DNA of 64,000 nt from Saprospiraceae bacterium (lineage in GTDB: Bacteria > Bacteroidota > Bacteroidia > Chitinophagales > Saprospiraceae): contig BQJU01000015.1 of assembly GCA_021604865.1 (NCBI GenBank), positions 1 to 64,000 on the forward strand, read 5' to 3'. Below, piece after piece: positions 18,604-27,369 of the stretch. The stretch's first letter is position 1; each line of letters opens with the position of its first letter. The notes beneath the pieces are model-generated. The model saw only the letters and a program-made list of their open reading frames with translations, was not told the DNA's origin and ran no database searches. The position numbers were made by a program, and so were the translations under genes.

Positions 18604-20925
18604 ATGAAGGGTAAGTCCTACCGTTTATTATGCATTTTTTTGCTGTTCGCCCTGGCGGCAACAGGACAGGATAATTGTTATGACAACCTTCGGAAAGAAG
18701 GACTGCGATTGGCTCAAAAAGAACAATTTGAACCTGCAATCAACAAATACCTTGCGGCACTCAATTGCCCGGACAAACCGGTTGATGATGATTTGCCAAA
18801 ACTTATCAGAAAGGCATTGCAAGCAAGAGTGCGCCAATTAGAGGCAGCCAGAGATACAGCAGCAGCAATGCAGACCCGTGCCGAAAACTTTTCCAGTGCT
18901 TCCCTGGCCAATAAATACATTGCCCGCTCCATTGTAGAAAACACGGTCAACCATAACCCTTCCAAAGCGTTGCGTTTTGCTGAATTGGCCTTGGAGTTTG
19001 ACTCTACAAGTGGCAAGGCTATTGAACAATATTACAATGCCTGTTACCAACCGCTTTATAAATATGATGAGGCCTATTACCGTTTGGCATTTCCAAAGCG
19101 GGTGATACAAAGTGAATACGGATTCCCCTTCGCTACCTTTGATCCCGGTGATACCAGTCGCCTCTTTTCTGTGGGCCTTGACGGCCATGCTTCCTGGTGG
19201 AACCGAAATTCCAAAAGCGAAACGTTATTATCGGAAGGAAATGGACCTCTACAAATAGGAGACATGAGTAGTGACGGTCAATTGGTGGCATTAGGAGGGA
19301 AAAACGGGCACCTGAAAATCATGAAAAGCAATGGAGAAGTCCTGGCATCAAAACAAGCTCATAACAATGTGATTCATGGGCTTAAATTTTTCCCGGATAA
19401 TCAACATATAATCACATCCAGTTGGGATGGCACCATTAAAATTTGGAGCCAGACCGGTCTATTACTCGACTCCTTACACACCGGCCAGCCCAATTATTAT
19501 GCCGCCCTTTCACCCGATCAACAATATTTATGGATTGGCACGGATGATCACCTGTTGCGCTATAACCTACAAAATGATCCTACGGTACAGATAATGGGCC
19601 AGGCAGATACCATTGCCTATGGCCAATATTTTAATTTTGATTTTTCCCCGGATGGTCAATATATGGCATGTACCAAGGGTAAATGGATTGAAATTCGAGA
19701 TAAAAATGGATTGCTTAGAGAAAGTTTGATTGAAACCCAGGCCGGTACTCCTTATTGGGTGACTTTTTCGCCAGATGGCAGATATCTCGCTTCAGCTGGA
19801 GTAGATGGATTGACCAGATTGTGGGAATTGTCAATTGAGGAGGGCTTAAGCCAAACCATCCTTACCTTAAGCCATGATGGGGTAATCAACTGTGTGCAAT
19901 TTTCGCCAGATGGCCGGTATTTATTAACCGCATCCTCTGATAAAACACTGCGGCTTTGGGACCTGAAAATGGAAAATGTCACGGTGATTCAACATGACCA
20001 CCCGGTCAACTGGATAGACCTTTATGAGCAAAAATACATTTTCACCATTACCACAGATTCCATGATGCATATATGGGATCGGCAAGGAAACGAACTGCTG
20101 CTTTTCCGCCCCAGATCGCTCAATTCAGCTTTTGTACCCCACCCTTCTTTTTCTCAGACCATAAGTTTTGGGGATAAATTGGGGATTTGGTTGATAGAAC
20201 ACAATGAAGTTATTGATTTTTCCGGCCAGCATTATCCCGTAATACAGGATGCAACAACCGGCCAACTTTTACTGGATGCTCAACAGGATACTTTTCCATT
20301 GGTACAAAGTTATTTCTTTCCCCATCAACAAGACACCCTCATTTTTTTCGATTACCTCAACCAGGAAACTTATGCTCGTGCCGCCGGATGGGATGAAAAA
20401 CTAGCCTGGGTAGAAGACAATATTATTTATGTTTTTGATATGGCCAATGCCGAGTATACATTGAACATCAACTCCTGGCATACTGATGAAATCATGTACA
20501 TCCTGATGGCTGAAAATATCTTATTGGTTTGCTCCAGAGATAACACGGCCTCTCTTTATATTCTAGAGGATAATTCTGAAAGGATATACACCGTCATCGC
20601 TGACCATGCCGATGCTGTTTCACATATTGCCCTCCATGGATCGGGCGATTTTTATGTGACAAGTTCTTTTGACAATACCGTAAAAGTTTGGAATACCAAT
20701 TTCACAAAAGAATGGAGTAAAGAATACAACCTGGTCACCACCCTAAAGGGGCATGATGGAAGTGTTTTACAATCTGTTTTGGGGCTAGATGACGAGATGA
20801 TTTTCTCAGCAGGCACCGATGGTAAGGTAATCCTTTGGGATTTTTATTACCCACGCAGCAAATTGAAAGCGCATATTGATTCATTAGATGTTGATATTCG
20901 GCCGCTGAACGAAGAAGATTATTGA
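18604..20925 (+). CDS. Exported WD40 beta-propeller protein (cassette 1)
   Basis: A 773-residue protein beginning 7 bp after the NTPase. A signal peptide (about residues 1-21, ending ALAATGQ) sends it to the periplasm or envelope. A helical segment follows; residues about 100-137 match the helix pair with an ALRFAELA core that in nSTAND-WD40 fusions sits just before the propeller. WD40 repeats run from about 190 to 760, with clear blades such as FSPDGRYLASAG...LWEL, FSPDGRYLLTAS...LWDL and SSFDNTVKVWN. Its C-terminus IRPLNEEDY resembles the C-terminus of the cassette 2 propeller. It probably forms the sensor or scaffold for the membrane-bound NTPase; the ligand is unknown. Confidence 0.85.
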   Translation: MKGKSYRLLCIFLLFALAATGQDNCYDNLRKEGLRLAQKEQFEPAINKYLAALNCPDKPVDDDLPKLIRKALQARVRQLEAARDTAAAMQTRAENFSSASLANKYIARSIVENTVNHNPSKALRFAELALEFDSTSGKAIEQYYNACYQPLYKYDEAYYRLAFPKRVIQSEYGFPFATFDPGDTSRLFSVGLDGHASWWNRNSKSETLLSEGNGPLQIGDMSSDGQLVALGGKNGHLKIMKSNGEVLASKQAHNNVIHGLKFFPDNQHIITSSWDGTIKIWSQTGLLLDSLHTGQPNYYAALSPDQQYLWIGTDDHLLRYNLQNDPTVQIMGQADTIAYGQYFNFDFSPDGQYMACTKGKWIEIRDKNGLLRESLIETQAGTPYWVTFSPDGRYLASAGVDGLTRLWELSIEEGLSQTILTLSHDGVINCVQFSPDGRYLLTASSDKTLRLWDLKMENVTVIQHDHPVNWIDLYEQKYIFTITTDSMMHIWDRQGNELLLFRPRSLNSAFVPHPSFSQTISFGDKLGIWLIEHNEVIDFSGQHYPVIQDATTGQLLLDAQQDTFPLVQSYFFPHQQDTLIFFDYLNQETYARAAGWDEKLAWVEDNIIYVFDMANAEYTLNINSWHTDEIMYILMAENILLVCSRDNTASLYILEDNSERIYTVIADHADAVSHIALHGSGDFYVTSSFDNTVKVWNTNFTKEWSKEYNLVTTLKGHDGSVLQSVLGLDDEMIFSAGTDGKVILWDFYYPRSKLKAHIDSLDVDIRPLNEEDY

Positions 20926-21070
20926 TGGTGGGGATTGGTTTTAGGCGGCAGGCTTTAGGTCTTAGGGACAGTGTTGGCTCGCCCAATTCAGCCTGACTTC
21001 TGACAGCCGCCGACGATCTGACACCAAAGCGTTCTAAAAACATTTTATATCTTACACCACTAAAACACCC

Positions 21071-22927
21071 ATGGCCAAATCCACCTTATATTTCACCTTC
21101 GCCAATCAGGAAGACCGGCACCTCGACCTGCTCAAAACGGAGATGGATCAACTCAAGGATATCCTCCGGCCGCTGGAGCAGCGCGAATTCATCAAAATTG
21201 AAAGAGAAGAAAGCACGACCACTGAAGATCTGGTCAAAACCTTTTCCGCTTTTCCCGACCAGATTATGATTTTCCATTATGCAGGCCATGCAGGAAGTCG
21301 TCAACTGGAACTAGAGGGAGGCAGCGCCAATGCCAAAGGTCTGGCGGGCCTTCTGGGAGAACAAAAGAACCTTCAATTGGTCTTTCTTAATGGTTGTAGC
21401 ACAAAAGGTCAGGTTGCTGCGCTTCTTCAATTGGGTGTCAAAGCCGTTATTGCCACTTCTGTGCCGATCGCTGACCAGAAAGCAGTTGATTTTTCTTCGG
21501 CTTTTTATCGGGCATTGGCCAATAAACGGAGTATTAAAAGAGCCTTTGAATTTGCCCGTGAAAGTTTACTGGTCAAATACAAGGAAGTTCCCGAAATTAG
21601 TATCAAGCGCGGCCTGGACTTGGATGATGAGTCAGATGAAGAAGAACTCATGCCCTGGGTATTGTATTTCCAGGATGAAGCAGCCATCAGCTGGCGGTTA
21701 CCTTACTACCGCGAAGTAGGTCTACCAAATGATATGATCAATTATATCGGCAAAAGCTTCAAAGTCAACCGTTATATCGTAATGGTTTTAGATGAAATGT
21801 GCCGTTACAATAAAGACATTTACCACCAGATGATCGAGGTAGTAGATGGAGAAGAGGTCAAACGTGATTCCAGTAATTATCCGGATCTGGTGATCAAGAA
21901 TTTCCCCTGGATCATTGGTTGTCAGATTCAATTGCTGCGGCAAAAAAACCAGGCCAATAACGAGCGGCTCGACCAGTTACTAAGCACCTATATCATCACT
22001 AGCATGGTGCTTTATTACATCCTTTTGTCCGACTTCTGGGATGAAAAACGGAGACTAAAATTTTCATTACCCAAAGGATTTAGTGCGCATAAAGCGTTGT
22101 CAGAAGACGAATTATTAACTACTGACTTCCTGGTCCGGGTCAGGGATATTGCGCAGCAAATGCAAGCGCAAAAAGCATCCTTTTTTGTACCCGAGATAGA
22201 GTCTATTTCCCAGAACCTGGCTAGCGAGACCCATTTGGCGAAAGCCCATTCCTATTTGGAACAGTTGCGAAAACAGAGGAGCTCCATAACCCAGGATGCC
22301 CTGGAAAAGACCTGCCTGACTGCCGAACAGGCTGTGGCAGTGGTCTTAAAATCCGTTGCCTTTCTGGCCGACTACAGAATGCTTACTGTGCGAAATATTA
22401 GTATTGACAATCCACGGTACGGCCAACAAACCTATGAGCTCAACCTCGGCGCCTTGCATGCTATTGTCAATACCAGCCTTAGTATGTATGAGGATGATGC
22501 CCAACGTCGAAAGGAGACCTATTCCAATTGCAAATCTATAGTGCTGACACCTAGCGAAAAAGACCTGAGCCAAACGCTGAATTTATCTCCATTTTTTATT
22601 GATAAAAATACCTTTTTGAATAAGGAACATATCGATTTGTATTTCTTTGGATTTAAGAATCAGGACCAATACCATTATCTGGCGGTAAAACACAATATTT
22701 TCATCGCGCTGCAAAATGAAAAAGGTACAGATATTATTGACACCACTATGTCGCAGGAGGATTTTGAAGAAGGTAGAAACATTAACCGGCACAAGGAAAG
22801 CGAAGATGACTTTGGTTTTGGTGAAGCCTTTGGTTTTAAAGAGGAGGAGGTAACCACCCAGGAACGAGCCAAAGTATTTGCCTTAATTGAGGATCAATTT
22901 GAACAATTCCAAACTGATTTTAGCTAA
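21071..22927 (+). CDS. CHAT-domain caspase-like peptidase (cassette 2)
   Basis: A 618-residue paralog of the protein at 14833-16584, with the same order of regions. The catalytic dyad is H73 (YAGHAG) and C109 (LNGCSTKG). The CHAT domain closes with PWVLYF...ISWRLPY near 200-220. A helical middle and a C-terminal domain with LNLSPFFIDKNTF near 513-525 follow, and the tail is acidic. It is not obviously more similar to its paralog than expected for an old duplication. A 145-bp gap separates it from cassette 1, and its NTPase starts 5 bp after its stop. It is probably the effector of the second module. Confidence 0.86.
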   Translation: MAKSTLYFTFANQEDRHLDLLKTEMDQLKDILRPLEQREFIKIEREESTTTEDLVKTFSAFPDQIMIFHYAGHAGSRQLELEGGSANAKGLAGLLGEQKNLQLVFLNGCSTKGQVAALLQLGVKAVIATSVPIADQKAVDFSSAFYRALANKRSIKRAFEFARESLLVKYKEVPEISIKRGLDLDDESDEEELMPWVLYFQDEAAISWRLPYYREVGLPNDMINYIGKSFKVNRYIVMVLDEMCRYNKDIYHQMIEVVDGEEVKRDSSNYPDLVIKNFPWIIGCQIQLLRQKNQANNERLDQLLSTYIITSMVLYYILLSDFWDEKRRLKFSLPKGFSAHKALSEDELLTTDFLVRVRDIAQQMQAQKASFFVPEIESISQNLASETHLAKAHSYLEQLRKQRSSITQDALEKTCLTAEQAVAVVLKSVAFLADYRMLTVRNISIDNPRYGQQTYELNLGALHAIVNTSLSMYEDDAQRRKETYSNCKSIVLTPSEKDLSQTLNLSPFFIDKNTFLNKEHIDLYFFGFKNQDQYHYLAVKHNIFIALQNEKGTDIIDTTMSQEDFEEGRNINRHKESEDDFGFGEAFGFKEEEVTTQERAKVFALIEDQFEQFQTDFS

Positions 22928-22932
22928 AAACT

Positions 22933-24000
22933 ATGGATAGCCCATTTAAATTTTTGGATGCATATCAAAAGGATGACCGGGAGCGGTTTTTCGGGCGGGA
23001 ACGGGAAACCGCACAGCTGTACAATGCGGTTTTTGCCTCCAATCTGACCTTATTATACGGTGCTTCGGGTACCGGAAAGACCAGCCTGATCAATTGTGGC
23101 CTGGGTAATAAATTTTACGATACCGATTGGTTGCCATTATTTATTCGACGGAATGACAATGTCAATGATTCCCTTGAGCAGGCTGTCAACCAGCGAATGA
23201 TCAGTGACAACAATCCCGATTTTTCAAAAAAATCAATTGCCGACAAATTACAATTGTTATACCTCGATTATTACAAGCCCATTTATCTGATCTTTGATCA
23301 ATTTGAAGAGTTGTACATCTTGGGTAAACCTGCGGAACAACACCTATTCCATCAAAACATTGCCCGCCTCTTGCGCTCTGATTTGCAAGCCAAAGTCCTG
23401 CTTGTCATTAGGGAAGAATGGATCGCCTATCTCAATGAATTCGAAAAAATAGTCCCCAGCCTTTTTGACAACCGCCTGCGCATAGAACGCATGAATGACC
23501 CCAACGTATATCGGGTGATTAGCGGCTCTTGTCGGTATGCCAATATAGAAGTACAAGAACCAGGCAAAACGATCATGCAGATTATTGAAAACCTCCGGGA
23601 TAAACACGAGCGAGTAGACCTAACCAATCTACAGGTATATCTCGATCGGCTTTACCGCGGCTACCAGGAAAACAGTCCCAATGACAAGCCTGAAAAAATA
23701 ATCTTCAACCCCGATCTTGTCAATCAGGTAGGCAAAATTGATAACGTCCTGTCTCAGTTTCTAGATGAACAAATTTTCCGAATTGAAGCTGAGTTACAAT
23801 CCAGAGGCGTGAAAAATGCGAAGGGATTACCACTTGAAATCCTCTTTTCTCTCGTTACAGAAGATGGTACCAAACAGGCCCTACCAGCAACCAATATCCT
23901 CGATAACCTGCCAAAGAACCGTAACATCGATCAGGCGGACCTGGAATATTGTTTGCAGGAATTTCAACGGATCAAATTGCTCAGACAGGTAGAAGGATAG
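22933..24000 (+). CDS. nSTAND-type P-loop NTPase, free-standing (cassette 2)
   Basis: A 355-residue protein that matches only the first half of the cassette 1 NTPase. SPFKFLDAY is at the N-terminus, Walker A GASGTGKTS at 43-51, and Walker B IYLIFDQFEE with D122. It ends at IKLLRQVEG, just where its paralog continues with the ELAHDSLA motif. The stop (TAG, 23998-24000) is followed by a second in-frame stop (TAA, 24004-24006). The frame is then open into the next gene, which starts with the missing motif. It therefore looks like a gene fission rather than a simple truncation. It has no membrane helix of its own and would need to bind its neighbour. Confidence 0.82.
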   Translation: MDSPFKFLDAYQKDDRERFFGRERETAQLYNAVFASNLTLLYGASGTGKTSLINCGLGNKFYDTDWLPLFIRRNDNVNDSLEQAVNQRMISDNNPDFSKKSIADKLQLLYLDYYKPIYLIFDQFEELYILGKPAEQHLFHQNIARLLRSDLQAKVLLVIREEWIAYLNEFEKIVPSLFDNRLRIERMNDPNVYRVISGSCRYANIEVQEPGKTIMQIIENLRDKHERVDLTNLQVYLDRLYRGYQENSPNDKPEKIIFNPDLVNQVGKIDNVLSQFLDEQIFRIEAELQSRGVKNAKGLPLEILFSLVTEDGTKQALPATNILDNLPKNRNIDQADLEYCLQEFQRIKLLRQVEG

Positions 24001-24054
24001 GATTAACCTGGATTTGTCATTAACTTCCTCATTAGGAAAAACACGATCAAACCT

Positions 24055-25716
24055 ATGATAAAATACGAACTTTCCCACGATACTATCGCCCGGCAGATCT
24101 ATGAAAAGACATCTGCTGATGCAAAGGCTCGTCGGAAAGTTCAATTGATGATCACAAGGGCTTACCAACGATTCGGGGAGCGAGGTGTGCTTTTGACTCA
24201 GGAGGACCTCGATGAACTCAAACCTCACGAAAAAAATATACCTCTCCAGCCTGAAGAACTTGATTTTATCCAGCAAAGTAAAAGGGTGTTACAACAAAAA
24301 GCCATCCGCCGACGTCAGCTGGCTATCGGCATTATCCTGGCCCTGACTACAATGCTACTATTTGCCCTATGGCAATGGCGTAAAGCACGGGCAAGCGCCA
24401 TCGCTCAAAAACGAGTAACACTAGCCATCCAGGCCAGAGAAGCCCTGGACAATGGGGACGCTAGTCTCGCATATCGGTTGGCTGAGGCTGCCTATCACGG
24501 TGACATTCAGCCGGAAACCCAAAATGCCATTCAGGAAGTCTTAGAAGACCTGGACGAAGCCGGTTTGACGGTCGACTTCCTACATGATGGGCCCGTCCAG
24601 GCGCTAGCTATTGCTGAAGATGAACAACGTTTTCTCACCGGTTCAGAAGATGGTAAGGCTCGATTGTGGGATGCTCTTAGGAAATTATTGTTTGAATATA
24701 GCCATTCCGGAGCCATCAGTCAGGTTGCTTTTTCACCCTGGGACCAGCACCCGGTCACGGCATCTCTGGATTCCAGCCTCTGTTTTTGGGATGGCAAGAA
24801 TCGGTGTGTTTTTAGTATTCAGCATGGTGGTCCAATAACCGGTTTTCAAATGGTGGAAAATCGAAACCTTATCCTGATCACTAGCCCGAAACTGGTCAGC
24901 TTGTACGACCGTTCAGGTATCTTATTGAAGCGGTTTATGCCGGGTACAACCATTCTGTCGGCTGCATTGTCGCCCAATGGTAGTGACCTGTTATTGGCTA
25001 CAGTCGATAAAGTTGAGGTTTGGAATACCTTTTTCCTTTCCGATCAATTTAAAGGTCAGGATATAGAGGGGCAGTTTTGCACTCTGGAGGATAACATACA
25101 GGCTGCCCGTTTTATTCAGTCGGATGCCCGAAATGTTCGGCTGCTGGTCATCAGTAAATCCGGCATTCACATCTACGACCGCAATTGTGAAGAAAACACA
25201 CCAGAATATACCGCACTTACGGAACACCTGGGCCGTTATGAGCAACCGAATTACCTGACTTTTTCCTATCCTGGCTTTCAAGACCCTAAAACATTATGGG
25301 TTACCGAGCAAACAAAGGTGCGCATGTGGTCAGCCTATCGGGATGATGGAGCAGGAAAACCCAAAACTGATTTGAATTTATTTAGTGATACGGATCAAAC
25401 ATTCTATTGCGCCAGCTTTTCCCCTTCCGACCGTTATCTGTTGATCAGTAGTGCTACCAATTGGGTAAATATATGGAATCTGGGATTTGGACAAGATATT
25501 ACCCGTGCTTTTCGTTTTAAGTCCAAGGTTACCAATGCTGTTTTTTCCAGCAAGGACCACTGGTTATTAACCACTTCAGGAGGCAATACTGCCCAACTAT
25601 GGGATTTATCACAAAAAGCGACTTACAACGCCAACCGGTGGCTCCAAAATTTTGACCTTTATTCGAAACGATTGCGCCCTTTGACGGATAAAGAAAAAGA
25701 ACACTACCTGAATTAA
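24055..25716 (+). CDS. Membrane-anchored beta-propeller, C-terminal half of an nSTAND-WD40 protein (cassette 2)
   Basis: A 553-residue protein that starts exactly at the motif MIKYELSHDTIARQI, which in fused relatives joins the NTPase to its C-terminal part. Helices follow, then one membrane segment (about residues 88-106), then the helix pair with LAYRLAEAA (about 123-160). A WD40-like propeller (about 165-530) has blades such as GSEDGKARLWDA and FSPSDRYLLISSATN...IWNL. It ends RLRPLTDKEKEHYLN. It is in the same reading frame as the NTPase upstream, 54 bp away. The propeller probably faces the periplasm while the N-terminus docks on the NTPase; this is inferred from topology. Confidence 0.8.
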   Translation: MIKYELSHDTIARQIYEKTSADAKARRKVQLMITRAYQRFGERGVLLTQEDLDELKPHEKNIPLQPEELDFIQQSKRVLQQKAIRRRQLAIGIILALTTMLLFALWQWRKARASAIAQKRVTLAIQAREALDNGDASLAYRLAEAAYHGDIQPETQNAIQEVLEDLDEAGLTVDFLHDGPVQALAIAEDEQRFLTGSEDGKARLWDALRKLLFEYSHSGAISQVAFSPWDQHPVTASLDSSLCFWDGKNRCVFSIQHGGPITGFQMVENRNLILITSPKLVSLYDRSGILLKRFMPGTTILSAALSPNGSDLLLATVDKVEVWNTFFLSDQFKGQDIEGQFCTLEDNIQAARFIQSDARNVRLLVISKSGIHIYDRNCEENTPEYTALTEHLGRYEQPNYLTFSYPGFQDPKTLWVTEQTKVRMWSAYRDDGAGKPKTDLNLFSDTDQTFYCASFSPSDRYLLISSATNWVNIWNLGFGQDITRAFRFKSKVTNAVFSSKDHWLLTTSGGNTAQLWDLSQKATYNANRWLQNFDLYSKRLRPLTDKEKEHYLN

Positions 25717-25731
25717 TAAAATACCACCACC

Positions 25732-27249
25732 ATGATAAAATCCATTATGTCCTTTCTGCTGATTAGCCTGTCTTTTTTCAGCCTTCAGGCAGCAGGTGAA
25801 TTGCAACTATTAATGTCTTCTCGAATCAATGTAGAAGATGAAAATGATTATCAGAACCAGAGTTGTGATTCCTACCGGTTTGATGGAAAGATCCTATTTG
25901 ACAACCCAAATCAGTTAGCGCTTTTCCAGAATCAGGCCTATCGTTTAGGATTCGATTTTACGGCCTTTTTGGAAAACAAACAATTTGATCCCACCAATTA
26001 TTCGGCGGTTGGCCTAAGGATGGATGTTTACCCACGCGAGAAAAAAACGTATAAAGTCAGGGCACTCAGTAACGCAAACAATAAAGTAATTATTGATTTA
26101 AATATTTTCGGCAAAGTTGGAGAGGTAGATACCATAAGGGTGCAATTATGGGGGAAAGGCGATGTTCCTTTGGTAGAAGCCATCTTTCCATTTCAGGTGT
26201 ATGATGCCTCAGGCGATTTTAGTGGCATGGCTGTTTTACCCTATATGATCCAGATAGAACCAGCTTACATGATCCTTACTGACGTCAATAATACCAACAA
26301 TTTTATCCAACAGGAAGCCAGCTTGGGAAATGATCCCTTGATAGTCAAAAGAGGGAAAACCTATAATTTTGAATTCGAAATAGAAAAACACGTCAATGTA
26401 GAAGGAGAAGAGTATGTCGTTATTGCCGACAAGGACAACAATTACGGTTATACTATACGCTATTCCTGGGATCAGCCGCTGCAATTTAGAAAGAGCTCAA
26501 ATGGTTTTTCCGGTAGGATAACAATGAATCCAGACAAAAACACCCGGCCCAAAAAACCGCTTTGGGTAAATGGTGATATGACCAGTTTGTTACCTGAAAA
26601 AGGAAAAAGAACGGTACAATACCTCAAGTTTTATCAAAATGACCCGAAACAGAACAAAAAATATACAGATCAGGCTACCAGAAATAACCGCATCATCAGT
26701 CAACGCAAAAGTATGGCTTCCCTTGCCAACAAAAGTTTCATCGCCAACTTCCAACAGTCGGACTTGAAATCCATTGAAAAAATCTCTCCGAAATCCGCCA
26801 ACCTGAAAACGGAGCTATTAAAAGGTGCTGAATTTGTAGTGGTCGCTCCCAAAAAGAACATCCTGCAAATGGAGAAAGTCAATACGCGGTATTATTTTGA
26901 AAAAAACGGTAAAATGAAACCACAGCTTATGGTACCAATGCAGAAATATCAATTCATTACCCAACCGGAAGTAGCTCCTCAAACTCAACCTTCAAATCCC
27001 CCTAAACGAAAACATTCCAATTTAAAGATTCAGAAAACCGAACAGGTACAAAAGAACAATACAAAAATCAATTCCAAAGCCTCCGTTCGGAGTCAGAGTA
27101 GGCCTACGATGGAAAATGCCACAATCTCTAGCGGAAGGTCAGACACAGGAAAATCAAATGGTCTGCACACCCTTTATATTGAAGCCTGCCGGGAAACCGA
27201 CTATCTGGATTGTCGACCATTCCAGATTACCATCAAATTGGTAGATTGA
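25732..27249 (+). CDS. Secreted protein of unknown function inside the CHAT/nSTAND cluster
   Basis: A 505-residue protein that I do not recognise, 15 bp after the cassette 2 propeller gene. A signal peptide covers about residues 1-21 (ISLSFFSLQAAG). Residues about 25-300 are rich in beta strands with regular aromatic and hydrophobic spacing, suggesting two sandwich domains. Residues about 300-470 are basic and rich in Lys, Asn, Gln and Ser with low complexity. The last 30 residues return to ordered sequence with two cysteines (EACRETDYLDC). It could be a periplasmic partner or ligand of the propellers, but only its position supports that. Confidence 0.7.
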   Translation: MIKSIMSFLLISLSFFSLQAAGELQLLMSSRINVEDENDYQNQSCDSYRFDGKILFDNPNQLALFQNQAYRLGFDFTAFLENKQFDPTNYSAVGLRMDVYPREKKTYKVRALSNANNKVIIDLNIFGKVGEVDTIRVQLWGKGDVPLVEAIFPFQVYDASGDFSGMAVLPYMIQIEPAYMILTDVNNTNNFIQQEASLGNDPLIVKRGKTYNFEFEIEKHVNVEGEEYVVIADKDNNYGYTIRYSWDQPLQFRKSSNGFSGRITMNPDKNTRPKKPLWVNGDMTSLLPEKGKRTVQYLKFYQNDPKQNKKYTDQATRNNRIISQRKSMASLANKSFIANFQQSDLKSIEKISPKSANLKTELLKGAEFVVVAPKKNILQMEKVNTRYYFEKNGKMKPQLMVPMQKYQFITQPEVAPQTQPSNPPKRKHSNLKIQKTEQVQKNNTKINSKASVRSQSRPTMENATISSGRSDTGKSNGLHTLYIEACRETDYLDCRPFQITIKLVD

Positions 27250-27280
27250 CAGGGACTTCTTTTGAGAATAGTCGAGTAAT

Positions 27281-27323
27281 AGCGCATGTTTGTGGCTCAA
27301 AATTTGGCCCGCAAACATGCGCT
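27281..27323. repeat. CATGTTTGG-family inverted repeat, perfect 12-bp arms
   Basis: AGCGCATGTTTG (27281-27292) and CAAACATGCGCT (27312-27323) pair perfectly around a 19-nt loop in the 120-bp gap before the orphan propeller gene. It may stop or stabilise the transcript, setting the third sensor apart from the upstream genes. Confidence 0.75.
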
Positions 27324-27369
27324 TATGGTTTAAGAAAAACCTATCTTGCCATTCGACATCCAACCAACT

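Noticed and set aside
20926-21070. Terminator between the two CHAT cassettes
   Set aside because: GGCGGC and GCCGCC can pair about 60 bp apart, but there is no tight stem or U-tract, so the claim is not supported.
23998-24054. Programmed stop-codon read-through or frameshift joining NTPase and propeller
   Set aside because: Two in-frame stops (TAG, TAA) within 9 nt and no slippery site or evident structure; gene fission with restart at 24055 is simpler, although read-through is not excluded.
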